Shown one piece after another: positions 37,193 through 47,286 of a DNA stretch of 64,000 nt (within the stretch, counting starts at the first letter, position 1; each line of letters opens with the position of its first letter). The stretch covers positions 53,242,505-53,306,504 of the forward strand of contig OX328104.1 of NCBI GenBank assembly GCA_946811185.2, given 5' to 3'. The notes below the pieces were generated by a model. That model saw only the letters and a list, made by a program, of their open reading frames with translations. It did no database searches and had not been told where the DNA came from. The stretch is from Hippopus hippopus. Taxonomy: Eukaryota > Mollusca > Bivalvia > Cardiida > Cardiidae. The position numbers and the translations under genes are program-made.

Positions 37193-37891
37193 GTAAGACC
37201 TGTTATATTTTCTTTTTATCTTTGAAAATTTTGTTATACCTGATTTGTTTGCCTAAAGTACTGTATACATGTGTCTGACTCACTTTTTGCTGCAATAAAA
37301 ACATTTCTGAATGGATGGATACAGTACATGTATGTAAATGTATATAATAAAGTACAATGTAAGCCCTTCCTTGAAGCCCTTCCTCCTATGTATAGTCTCA
37401 ATCAGGAAACTTTTGGGGAGCTTCCTTTAACATTTGGACATTGTTTTGTGCTTGGCATGGTCCAGGAGGCAATCGGTGAAAAACTGAAATATCAATCGGA
37501 TACGGTTATCTGTACTACAGTGCTCTAATGTATTAAACTATGTAATACACAATGACCCTAGTCACCAAAACATATTGGGCAACGTTCACGGCTTTGAATT
37601 CTAAAAGCTGAATCAGGTCCTTGTAAATTGCAAATACTCCTCAGAATTCAATCTACTTCTTGTTTGTGACTGTCAAATGTTTATATGAATTTTAAAATGT
37701 TCTGCAACATACCAATTCAAAAAGTCTGCCAGCTAAAGTTAAAAATGGCGACAAAACTTATTCTATGAAAAAATTGGAATTTGGGTGGAATAAAAAACAC
37801 AGAAAACATTGAAGGAAGAGCAGAAATTGCTTGTAAAAAGCAACCTCAGTTGGCCAACAATTTTTCACAAGTGTAAGCAACATTACTACAA

Positions 37892-38120
37892 TTAACTCTT
37901 TACCACACAAATCCGACTTTTAAGGAGCCCAAGGAAGAAGCCTTTTGAAAACATAGTGGCAAAAGGAGAAAATGCTGGTAACCAGCATTTTCTCCTTTTT
38001 CCACAACGTTTTCTTCCCTTTAAAAGATTCAAATCATCAAGTGGGCCGAATTTAATTTGTTTTCTGCAAATGCATTCTATTTGGACCAGTCTAAAACTTT
38101 GTCGTTTGGTAAAGAATTAA
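37892..38120. mobile_element. TTAA-type hairpin MITE, 229 bp
   Basis: It begins TTAACTCTTTACCACACAA and ends GTTTGGTAAAGAATTAA. The central GGAGAAAATGCTGGTAACCA and its inverse form a strong hairpin. The length equals the 41,032 copy. It lies in the intron of the Mutator-like remnant. Confidence 0.8.
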
Positions 38121-38278
38121 AGAATTTCTGGGCAGACTGCAGGATCCTATATAATTTGTAATTTTCATTGTTTTTATGACCAGAGACTGTGAAATTTTAA
38201 ATTTTCCATTGTACAGTAGGTAACTTTAATACATGGTAATGCAATAAACTGTATTCCTATAAAATCTTTTTTTTACAG

Positions 38279-38453
38279 TCATGATTGATAGCCTGGTTGG
38301 ACCATACAGGTAACAACTTCCTGGCTGCTTTTTGAAGCCAATTAGTGATGCAAATCTAAAGAATATGGAAGAGCGATCAGGAGGGGCAATTGAATCATTG
38401 GCTAAGGAACCCACCCAACTAGCTGCTAAGCAGGCATACATAGCAAAAATACA
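38279..38453 (+). pseudogene. Probable Mutator-like transposase remnant, exon 2
   Basis: After a polypyrimidine-ACAG acceptor the frames give M-I-D-S, then (after shifts) P-I-S-D-A-N-L-K-N-M-E-E-R-S-G-G-A-I-E-S and A-K-Q-A-Y-I-A-K-I-Q. It ends at a GTAGGT donor. It continues the remnant at 36,785-37,192, keeping the intron of the source gene, and is not functional. Confidence 0.35.
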
Positions 38454-38531
38454 GTAGGTTTTACATTTTTAAGCCTTCTTTCTTTTTCAGGAATATAATG
38501 AATATAGGATCTGACATGAGTTGGCTTTTGG

Positions 38532-38630
38532 GATAAAATTTTATTAAACGAGTCTAGGGAAAATGTTATTAAGCGAGCCTTTGGCCAGCTTAATAACATT
38601 TTTTCTTGACGAGTTTGATAACATTTTATC
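38532..38630. repeat. Nested inverted repeat
   Basis: GATAAAATTTTATTAAACGAG pairs with CGAGTTTGATAACATTTTATC. Inside, AAATGTTATTAAGC pairs with GCTTAATAACATTT. Similar to 13,718-13,815. Confidence 0.6.
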
Positions 38631-39015
38631 TCAAACGCCAATGAATGTCAGATTCTTTTTATCACATAACGATATTTCACAAACTATAGATCAGAAGATG
38701 CAAAACCATCTATATCGATGCACCCGCGGTAAAATCCATAAAACCCATTCACTGCTATGAAATACATACAAAATGACGTCAAAAATGACGTCACACAATG
38801 TGATATCAAACGTGTATAAGATAAGAAAATTCGTAATGGATATATTACACTGAAAACAAGGGAGGTTATGTGATAACTAAATCTCTCAGATAGGGAGGCA
38901 AAATGAAATTGAAATTCAAAATGATCAGCTATGCCTTGATTCTTTGGCTATAAGGAATTATTAGGTTGATTTTTCTAAACCCTTGAATGGTGTAATTAGG
39001 AGCATGCTGCATATT

Positions 39016-39243
39016 TTAACCCTTTACCACACATTTCCATGTTTTAGGGACCTAGAGGAAGAAGCCTTCTGAAAATGCTATGGTAAAGGGAAAAGATGCT
39101 GGTTACCAGCATTTTCTCCTTTTCCCACAATGGTTTTTACCCACTCGAAAGCAAATCATCATTTGAGCCATGTTTAATATTTTTTGTCTGCAAATGCTTT
39201 GAATTTGGAAATGCACAGAATTTATCATCTGGTACAGGGTTAA
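39016..39243. mobile_element. TTAA-type hairpin MITE, 228 bp
   Basis: It begins TTAACCCTTTACCACACA and ends CTGGTACAGGGTTAA, with core GATGCTGGTTACCAGCATTT. Confidence 0.8.
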
Positions 39244-39899
39244 ATATTGCTTGATGCCAGGGGCAAATTTTTTTCCTGATTTTGCCATGCGTTTTGAAAA
39301 ACTTCCAGTTTCGCCTTTTACATGTGTCTATTTTGATTCTTGACTATTTAACACACAATAAAGTGTTGTCTTGTCCAAATTGAAAGCATTTGCAGACGAC
39401 AATTCAGATATGGCTTATATAAGGTAACATTTGCATAAAGTTGTGTCAACTTTTGGTTATAAACACCTATTTACAGTGCTACTAATATCACATAACTTTT
39501 TGCCTGCACAAGTGGAAAATAAGTTTTGCCTTCTGCACAAGAAAATTGATCATTCATTAGCAACTTGAAATTATAGGTTCTTCTGAAATGGAAATATCTG
39601 CAGGACATAAGAATCAGTTTTGAAATGCCATAAGCTGATGATTTTACCTTTCATGGTATTAAAGTATTGCGGGAAAAATGAGAAAGTGTCTTGCAGAGCA
39701 ATATCTGCTTTCTACACATTTTTTTTAAAGTAATTTATATCAGGTATGCTAAAAGACAATGATTCTATGCAACTAGGGACATAACCTCTATCCTTACCAA
39801 ACAAGGCATCATATAATCATGGCTCTGTAAGCTCCATTTTGTCTAACAACCAACTGAATCATGAAGTAGACTGGTTCATGAACATACAGAAATCTTCAA

Positions 39900-39990
39900 A
39901 CAGCAAACATTGTGGGCCCATGTAAGCCTGGGCGGACTGCACAGGCTGACCTTGGTCGATTCTTTTTGCAGTTAAAGCTCCCTTTTCACA
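39900..39990. repeat. GGTCAGCC-type palindromic repeat, copy 5
   Basis: GTAAGCCTGGGCGGACTGCAC then AGGCTGACCTTGGTCGATTC. Confidence 0.5.
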
Positions 39991-40007
39991 GAGCATTATA
40001 GCAACCA

Positions 40008-42795
40008 GTTTTGCAATAAAAACGAGATTTGCAATAAATTATTGCAAAACTCGTTGCGATGACAGAAAATTTATTACATTTCACTTCACAACCAGTTTTG
40101 CAATAAAAACGAGAATTGCAATAAAATGATTATATATATTATATTCGATCGTATTCCGATCAAAACCAAATTAGAGTGCAATTTAATGTTAAATTAGATT
40201 TAAGTAAGACCTAAATTAAGTTACAGAAAGTGCGCTACAAAAACCAATAGGAACATTTCAGGTTAAACACTATTAAGGCTTAAATCTTTGAAAACTTTCA
40301 TAAAGTTGATTAAATACCGTAAACAAGATTGAATTTTGACTGTTTCAGAAACAATATGTCTTAAACCAGTATTGAAATAAATTATTGCAAAACTCGTTGC
40401 GATGACAGAAAATTTATTACATTATACTTCACAACCAGTTTTGCAATAAAAACGAGAATTGCAATAATATCATATTCGATCGTTTTCCAATGAAAACCAA
40501 ATTAGAGTGCAATGTAATGTTAAATAAGATTATGTAAGACTTAATTAAGTTACAGAAAAATGCGCTTCAAAGACCAATAGGAACAATACAGACTAAACAC
40601 TATTAGGGCTTAAATCTTTGAAAACTTTCATAAAGTTGATTAAATACTGTAAACAACACTGAATTTTGACTGCTTAAGAAACAATATGTCTTAAACCAGT
40701 ATTGCAATAAATTATTGCAAAACTCGTTGCGATGACAGAAAATTTATTACATTTCACTTCACAACCAGTTTTGCAATAAAAACGAGAATTGCAATAAAAT
40801 GATTATATATATCATATTCGATCGTTTTCCAATGAAAACCAAATTAGAGTGCAATTTAATGTTAAATTTGATTATGTAAGACTTAATTAAGTTACAGAAA
40901 ATGCGCTTCAAAGACCAATAGGAACAATACAGACTAAATACTATTAAGGCTTAAATCTTTGAAAACTTTCATAAAGTTGATTAAATACGGTAAACAACAT
41001 TGAAATTTGCCTGCTTAAGAAACAATATGTCTTAACCCTTTACCACACAATGACGACTTTTAACGCTTCTGAAAGGGAAAGTTTTTAAATACATTGTGGG
41101 AAAAGGAGAAAATGCTGGTTACCAGCATTTTCTCCTTTTCCCACATTGTTTTCTGCCCTATCAAAGAAAAATCATTTGATATGAGCCACACTGAAACTGT
41201 CATCTGTAAATACTTTCAATTCGGACAGGTCTGAAATTTTGTTGTGTGGTAAAGGGTTAAACCAGTATTGCAATAAATTATTGCAAAACTCGTTGCGATG
41301 ACAGAAAATTTATTACATTTCACTTCACAACCAGTTTTGCAATAAAAACGAGAATTGCAATAAAATGATTATATATATCATATTCGATCGTTTTCCGATC
41401 AAAACCAAATTAGAGTGCAATTTAATGTTAACTTGGATTATGTAAGACCTAAGTTAAGTTACAGAAAGTGCACTTCAAAGACCAATAGGAACATTTCAGG
41501 CTAAACACTATTAAGGCTTAAATCTTTGAAAACTTTCATAAAGTCGATTAAATGCCGTAAACAACATTGAATTTTGACTGCTTAACAAAAAATATGTCTT
41601 AAACCAGTACATAAATTATTGCAAAACTCGTTTCGATGACAGAAAGTTTATTATATTTCACTTCACAATCAGTTTTGCAATAAAAACGAGAATTGCAAGA
41701 CCTAAATTAAGTTACAGAAAGTGCGCTTCAAAGACCAATAGGAACATTTCAGGCTAAACACTATTTAGGCTTAAATCTTTGGAAATCATCATAAAGTCGA
41801 TTAGATACCGTAAACAACACCGAATTTTGACTGTTTGAGAAACAACATGTCTTAAACCAGTATTGCAATATATTATTGCAAAACTCGTTGCGATGACAGA
41901 AAATTTATTACATTTCACTTCACAACCAGTTTTGCAATAAAAACGAGAATTGCAATAATATCACATTCGATCGTTTTCCAATGAAAACCAAATTAGAGTG
42001 CAATTTAATGTTAAATTAGATTATGTAAGACCTAAATTAAGTTACAGAAAGTGCGCTTCAAAGACCAATAGGAACATTTCAGGCTAAACACTATTAAGGC
42101 TTAAATCTTTGGAAACTTTTATAAAGTCGATTAAATACCGTAAACAAGATTGAATTTTGACTGTTTCATAAACAATATGTCTTAAACCAGTATTGCAATA
42201 AATTATTGCAAAACTCGTTGCGATGACAGAAAATTTATTATATTTAACTTCACAACCAGTTTTGCAATAAAAACGAGAATTGCAATAAAATGATTATATA
42301 TATCATATTCGATCGTTTTCAAATCAAAACCAAGTATGAATGCAATGTAATGTTAAATTGAATTATCTAAGACGTAAATGAAGTTACAGAAAGTGATAAT
42401 TCAAAGACAAATAGGAGCATTTTAGGCTTAATACTCTTAAGGCTTAAATCTATGAATACCTTTATAAAGTCGAATAAATATCGTATACAACATTAAGTTG
42501 TAAATGGTCAGGTCACAATATATCTAAACCAGTATTGCAATGAATTATTACAAAACTCGTTGCGATGACAGAAAATGTATTACATTTCGCTTCACAACCA
42601 GTTCTGTGATAAAAACGAGAATTGCAATAAAATCATTATAGATATCATATTCGTCAGTTTTCCAATCAAACAAAGTCAGAGTGCAATTTACTTTTAAACT
42701 GGATTATGTAAGACATAAACAAAGTTACAAAAAGTGATAATTCAGCGACCAATGAAAACATGTCACACTAAACACTATTAAGGCTTTAATCAGGA
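40008..42795. repeat. Satellite array, about 8 units of about 340 bp
   Basis: AAACTCGTTGCGATGACAGA recurs near 40,047, 40,390, 40,720, 41,285, 41,628 (variant), 41,880, 42,209 and 42,551. The spacing is about 330-344 once the MITE at 41,032 is removed, with one deleted unit of about 250 bp. Each unit holds the palindrome TTGCAATAAATTATTGCAA and the pair TTGCAATAAAAACGAG/CTCGTT. Units diverge at the right edge. No ORF. Confidence 0.9.
41032..41260. mobile_element. TTAA-type hairpin MITE inserted in the satellite
   Basis: It starts TTAACCCTTTACCACACAA and ends TTGTGTGGTAAAGGGTTAA. The centre is a 24-bp exact inverted pair (GTGGGAAAAGGAGAAAATGC..) around one base. Neighbouring satellite units show the empty site ATGTCTTAAACCAG, so the target TTAA was duplicated. 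TTAA targets and CCCTT termini are typical of piggyBac-type elements. Confidence 0.9.
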
Positions 42796-43587
42796 TTTCA
42801 ACGTAGTACTTTTCCAGTCTTAAGTTGTCTGTTTCACCCCACCATCCTCTCCCATGACCAACCATTTACCGACAGCCTTCATTTTCCTAAACAGAGACCT
42901 GTTCAGGGAGCGTAATCCGTCTACGACGGCTCTTGTTCTAAGTAAATAACGTCACAAATTTAAGCTCTATGACAATTTCGCGCCCTTTCTTCAACTTGAC
43001 CGACCCTGGTCAGTCTGCGTGAAATGCACAGGCTGGCCGGGGTCAACACTTTTCGCCTTCGGTACAATTTCTGTAGATAAATGGTCATTCTACCTTACCT
43101 TACAACCACTTTAATCCCCCCCCCTCCAATCGGCCTGCACTGAGTGCGATCTCTGATCCAATTTCTTTAATTTACGGATTTCCTATAAGGTTCTCTCAGC
43201 GTAACGGTTCACAGTGCAAATAACTTCGATAAACCAATGAAGCCTTAAATGAGTCTGACAAGCCATTTTTTTTTTATTTTATTTTTTAAGTTGGCGTACT
43301 GTCATTGAAAACAACCATCCGTTTCAAATTGTGGATAAAAATCAGACTTGATGCGTATGAAGGCTGATCTTTGTCTAAACTGTCGTATAATACCGACAAA
43401 TTGCGATCTTTTTTAGGCTTTGAGTTTTTCATATTAAGGGCCTTCGGGTGATGATCATTCGCTTTTAGGAATTTCGTTTTGACTAAAAATATATAATCTT
43501 CTTAAGCATCGACATTTTTTCTGTGCACGTCAGCATAAGATGACTACTTCTTTCGGTATCGAAAATTTCTGCCGAATAACAATAACA
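42796..43587. other. No gene seen
   Basis: Short ORFs only. A GGTCAGTC..GGCTGGCC palindromic repeat copy lies at 43,005-43,090. Confidence 0.7.
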
Positions 43588-44203
43588 AGAGGACCATGAT
43601 GGTCCTATATCGCTCACCTGAGTACTAAGCAGTAAAGGTCTACAATGAAGATAAATACCAAATATCGAGGTTCAAGGCCAAATGATAATGAAACGAGCGG
43701 CAAATTGTCGCAAGATATGCCCGTCCCACCGCCAGTTGTCAAGGAGGTATAATAATCGCAAAGGGCAGGTAATGCAACAAACATGTTTACCAAGTCTCAA
43801 GTCAATTTGACTTGAGGTGAAAAGTTCCGTTCCGGACAAGCAAGAAATACTGTAACACTGTAAAAAAAATGAAGATCAAAGTGCAATTACTCAAAATCCG
43901 CGCTAGGTAGAGTTATTGTTCTTGCACACTGTACTCTGTAATATTGCAACAAAAATGCATACCAAGTTTGAAGTTGTTCTGACTTGAGATGACAAAGTTA
44001 TATTCCGGACAAGCACTAAATGCTGTAAAAATGATGATCAAAGGGAAATAACTAAAAGACAGCACGAGGAAGAGTTACAATTCTTGTGCACTGCACTTCC
44101 AAATATTTCAACAAATAAGCATACCATATTTCAAATCATTCCTACTTAAGATGACAAGTTTTGCTCCGGACAAGCAAGAAATGCTAAAAAAATGAAGGTC
44201 AAA
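43588..44203. repeat. Left half of the dispersed repeat that hosts the Polinton
   Basis: It starts AAGAGGACCATGATGGTCC and CGCTCACCTGAG. It is followed by sub-units of about 130-150 bp with TTCCGGACAAGCAAGAAATG and TGCACTGCACT words. It ends in the target site GTCAAA (44,198-44,203). The other half resumes at 61,644. Confidence 0.75.
44198..44203. other. Target-site duplication, left (GTCAAA)
   Basis: It is identical to 61,644-61,649. Removing the element and one copy restores the local repeat pattern (AATGAAGGTCAAAGGAGG). Confidence 0.95.
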
Positions 44204-44530
44204 AGTAGATAGTAAACTACATGTTACGAGCCCATTTTGACATTTTTTCCCGAGACATTTCCTTGATGGAGGATTTTTGAGGAGTAATTAACAACTTTTA
44301 TCCCTTATTTTAGAAGGGGGAAGTTGACCAGTAACACCGTTTTTCAATAATTCCTTGATGGAGGGATTGAAGCAGTGAATTATTGAATTGGTGAATGGGT
44401 GAAGGGGTGAATGGGTGAATGGGTGAATGGGTGAAGCATATATATTGACATATAATATATAAATGGTTGATATATATATTATATGTGTAACCAAGGTAGA
44501 TTAGAGGGTGATTGGGTTAATTCAAAAATT
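44204..44530. repeat. Left terminal inverted repeat, 327 bp
   Basis: Identity with the inverse of 61,317-61,643 ends exactly at 44,530. It contains about six GGTGAATG units (about 44,390-44,436), two direct copies of TTCCTTGATGGAGG (44,259 and 44,351) and a TATA-rich stretch. In protein-primed replicons the TIR ends serve as origins; that role is inferred here. Confidence 0.97.
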
Positions 44531-45365
44531 ACTGTCTACATATAGGACATCTACTTAAGGGGTGTATTTTATCACATTCCTCACATATACATAGATGCCC
44601 ACAATTAATGAATGTTATATTAGGTTTATTAATGGTACATATACAACATTTTTTCTCTAAAAATAATTTTTGTTTTTTTGTTTTAGGTTTTAAGAAATCT
44701 ATACTATAATAATCTCTATCTCTTATGACAAAAAAAGAATCATCAAAGTCACTTCTATTAATAAAAGTTATTTTACCCAATGCATCAGTAATTTTAACAA
44801 GTGTAGCGTCATTTCTATTAGTTCTAACATAATTAGATAGTGTTACATTTTTTGTTAATTTATTTATTTTTTTTAATGCTTTATTTATATCAGGGTCTCC
44901 ATATAAATTATCAAATTTACCACTAAATTCTATAAAAGGTGAAAGATGGTTAAAATCTTCTAAATTTCTTCTAGACCCTGCTAATACAGAAGGGGTAAAT
45001 TCAAAAACATAATTCTCACAAAAATTTATTTCCTTTTGATAAGGAGTTAAATGTATTCCAATTCCTGGTCTAGTATCAAACTAATAAGGACCAACTCTTT
45101 TTCTTTCTTCAGTTTTATTATCATAAAGACCAACCCACATAGATAAACTATGTGTACCACATCGCTCCATTTCTTTACTAAAACAATAATATATAACAGG
45201 TGCTGCTTTTCTCAAAGCAGTACAATAATCATTATGATGAATATTTGGGAAATATACTTTTCTTCCTGGAATTTTATAAATAGGTATTTCATTATATTTA
45301 GTTTTAATATGTTTTTCTAATTTTTTTAATTCTTTAGGAGTAAATCTATTTAGCACACTCATCAT
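44529..45365 (-). pseudogene. RING-finger protein with one in-frame amber codon
   Basis: One reading frame runs from ATG-ATG at 45,365 to a TAA at 44,529-44,531 inside the left TIR, broken only by a TAG at 45,081-45,083. The N-terminal part (94 residues) has no motif I recognise. The C-terminal 40 residues form a RING: C-C-I-C, then C-G-H-L-C-x2-C and C-P-I-C, the spacing typical of IAP/MDM2-like C-terminal RINGs. Such RINGs act as ubiquitin E3 ligases, in viruses often against host defence; that role is inferred. A short C-terminal product could start at an internal ATG (44,780) and would keep the RING. Its leader matches that of the 60,818 gene. Either the stop is a mutation, or it is read through. 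Confidence 0.65.
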
Positions 45366-45412
45366 TTATTAAGAAATCTACATAAAAAAATCAAAAATTT
45401 TTATCCATTTCC
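45365..45412 (-). promoter_or_regulatory. Leader/promoter of left terminal gene, shared with right terminal gene
   Basis: On the - strand GGAAATGGATAAAAATTTTT is followed by GATTTTTTTATGTAGATTT and AATAAA. It is nearly identical to 60,759-60,808, which precedes the right terminal gene. Even the first coding bases ATGAGTGTGCTAAA are the same. Confidence 0.7.
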
Positions 45413-45441
45413 TATATCACAATAAAGCAACATAGGAAATG
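45406..45441. repeat. 10-bp stem hairpin
   Basis: CATTTCCTAT and ATAGGAAATG flank a 16-base loop just upstream of the shared leader. Confidence 0.6.
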
Positions 45442-45469
45442 TTAATTATCTAACATTTTTTAATAAAAG

Positions 45470-45542
45470 ATGAGTTTGGCTAAACAAAACCTATAGAGAA
45501 CAACAACTTATTAATGATATTGAGGAATACACAAAACCTTAA
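45470..45542 (+). pseudogene. Tiny broken ORF, unknown
   Basis: ATGAGTTTGGCTAAACAAAA opens a frame that stops after 8 codons. One base over, a frame of about 18 charged codons continues to a TAA at 45,540-45,542, directly before a hairpin. It may be a small gene with a one-base shift, or chance. Confidence 0.25.
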
Positions 45543-45545
45543 TGT

Positions 45546-45570
45546 TAAACCCTATTTTTAATAGGGTTTA
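45546..45570. terminator. Hairpin after the tiny ORF
   Basis: TAAACCCTATT and AATAGGGTTTA form an 11-bp stem with a 3-base loop. The terminator role is inferred from its place only. Confidence 0.4.
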
Positions 45571-45637
45571 GCAATTTCTTAATTTATTTTGAAATTTTTT
45601 TTTTATAAATAAAAATATATAATTAATATAAAAAGAA

Positions 45638-46000
45638 ATGAGCATGGTATTACATAATAGACATCTTGAAAAATATTCTAATAGTGTGTTACGTAAATTA
45701 AGGTATGAAGATTATGATAAAATAGTAAAATGTGTTAAGAATAGACATAATACAATGGGTATTTATTTCCTATTTAAAAAGTTTTATCGAATAAAATTAA
45801 CAGATGAATTAGATGATATACAAAAGTGTGATATAATTTATTTACTTAAAGGACTAAGACCATTGAGTTATTACTTATATAGTACAAAAAAGTTTGAAGA
45901 ACTAACATCGGATGATGAGAGTGATAGAACTAATTATGCTTATAAAAATGAAGAAGAAGAACTAACATCGGATGATGAGAGTGATAGAGAGATATTTTAA
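45638..46000 (+). CDS. Small charged protein of unknown function, 120 aa
   Basis: It opens with ATGAGCATGG after an A+T-rich leader. The first 85 residues are basic and helix-prone (K-Y-S-N-S-V-L-R-K-L-R-Y-E-D-Y-D-K-I). The C-terminal third is an acidic repeat, with E-E-L-T-S-D-D-E-S-D-R occurring twice from a 33-bp exact duplication 60 bp apart (45,896 and 45,956). The S-D-D-E-S-D motif looks like a casein kinase II target. It is the only + strand gene in the left block and faces the fibre gene tail to tail. I do not recognise a family. Confidence 0.6.
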   Translation: MSMVLHNRHLEKYSNSVLRKLRYEDYDKIVKCVKNRHNTMGIYFLFKKFYRIKLTDELDDIQKCDIIYLLKGLRPLSYYLYSTKKFEELTSDDESDRTNYAYKNEEEELTSDDESDREIF

Positions 46001-46106
46001 GTGATATGAAGAAGTCTAAATAAATATATAATATATTTTTTATAATATATTATATATTATATATATTTACCATCACCTTCAACTCCGTTCTCCAATATTT
46101 AACACT
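46001..46106. other. Tail-to-tail A+T-rich spacer
   Basis: Runs of TATAATATAT and its inverse between the ends of two converging genes could serve 3' processing for both. Nothing else seen. Confidence 0.4.
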
Positions 46107-47273
46107 TTACAAGTCTAACTCTATCAAAATAGATATGTAAGAGTGTTCCGCAGTAGGGATGTTTGTTCTTGAAATAAAGTTTATGATATCGCATTGTTTT
46201 ACCTCCAACGCCACAGGAAAAACTACACAGCTACAGGTCTCATCTTTCTTTTTAATAATAGAGTAATCAAGCAGCTCTATTCCGTTTACCACAATATTAA
46301 CTATTGCCTCTTCAGGTACATTAGGGGTATTTGTAATAACTGATAAACTACCTCTCATAATTCTACCCGGCGCATTCATACAATAACCACCCATCCTATG
46401 GCTAGCACCTGAAGCACCATTACCAAATGAAAACTCATAATTACCTCTTCCAAGTGGCCCATTTTCTTCAGCCCACACGGTTATAACAGGGTGGGATACT
46501 TTTCTATCTACATAGGATTTTGTCGCTAAATCTCTCTCTTCTACCGGGGTTGCCGCGTTTTTAAAAGAAAAACCTTGGAGATTTATGTCAGCCACCGCCG
46601 TGAAACTTCCATTTGGGTTTTTTATAATAGCCCCACCGTTATCAACATAATTTTTATTGACTGCAGCATCGCGGGATACCGGGTTAGGTAAACCTGTAAT
46701 CGGGTTATCATTCATATCTATTCCACCATCTATTGAATAGGAACCATCTTGTTTTTTTATTAAAGCTTTTTCACCCGCGGTAGCCGTCTCAATAGCGGTA
46801 TCCACATAAAACTTATTAGAGGCTTGGTCGTGTCTCGTAGGGATTCCGAGATTGTTAATTACTCGTCCTCCCATTGAGATTGCATCATCTGCCTCATACC
46901 ACCTTCCGTCTTTATAAACGAAGGCTCTATCAACATTATCCACATAATTTTTAGTAGCAGCTTCACCCGGTTCTTTTGGGTCCTTAACATTTCTTATTGG
47001 ATTAAAACCCATATTTAAATATCCAGTAACATGGTATCCTCCGTTTTCACCCAACAACCCTGAGTTGGCGTCAACATAAGCCTTAGTTGCAACATCATGA
47101 GAATTTACTGGATTACTAACCCTCGTTAATGTATTACCATTCATGTCTATGGCACCGGTAACAACAGTTGTTCCATCTTTACGTAAAAAATTATTATTTA
47201 TGTAAGCGAGTGACACACCATCACCGCTTGTTTCACCATCATCTTTCATTCTTCCGAATTTGTCAACAGGCAT
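46107..47273 (-). CDS. Phage-type trimeric fibre protein, 388 aa
   Basis: Five shaft repeats (about residues 41-69, 85-113, 130-159, 183-212, 228-257) share the pattern M-x2-N-x-I-x2-L-x2-P-x4-D-x-A-T-K-x-Y-V-D, which is well known from tail-fibre shafts of bacteriophages. The spacers hold G-rich words such as K-D-G-R-W and Q-D-G-S-Y. The last 125 residues differ: V-W-A-E-E-N-G-P-L, F-S-F-G-N-G-A-S-G, then a beta-rich tail, probably a receptor-binding head. The N-terminus (M-P-V-D-K-F-G-R-M) would be the part that docks to the capsid vertex. It is encoded 13 bp downstream of the protease in the - strand block. Attachment to host cells is inferred from the architecture. Confidence 0.75.
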   Translation of the reverse strand: MPVDKFGRMKDDGETSGDGVSLAYINNNFLRKDGTTVVTGAIDMNGNTLTRVSNPVNSHDVATKAYVDANSGLLGENGGYHVTGYLNMGFNPIRNVKDPKEPGEAATKNYVDNVDRAFVYKDGRWYEADDAISMGGRVINNLGIPTRHDQASNKFYVDTAIETATAGEKALIKKQDGSYSIDGGIDMNDNPITGLPNPVSRDAAVNKNYVDNGGAIIKNPNGSFTAVADINLQGFSFKNAATPVEERDLATKSYVDRKVSHPVITVWAEENGPLGRGNYEFSFGNGASGASHRMGGYCMNAPGRIMRGSLSVITNTPNVPEEAIVNIVVNGIELLDYSIIKKKDETCSCVVFPVALEVKQCDIINFISRTNIPTAEHSYISILIELDL

Positions 47274-47286
47274 TTTTTATATAGTA

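Noticed and set aside
44288..44494. Identical 68-codon ORF in both TIRs (also 61,353-61,559)
   Set aside because: It starts at a TTG, is mostly minisatellite and TATA-rich sequence, and exists twice only because the TIRs are identical.
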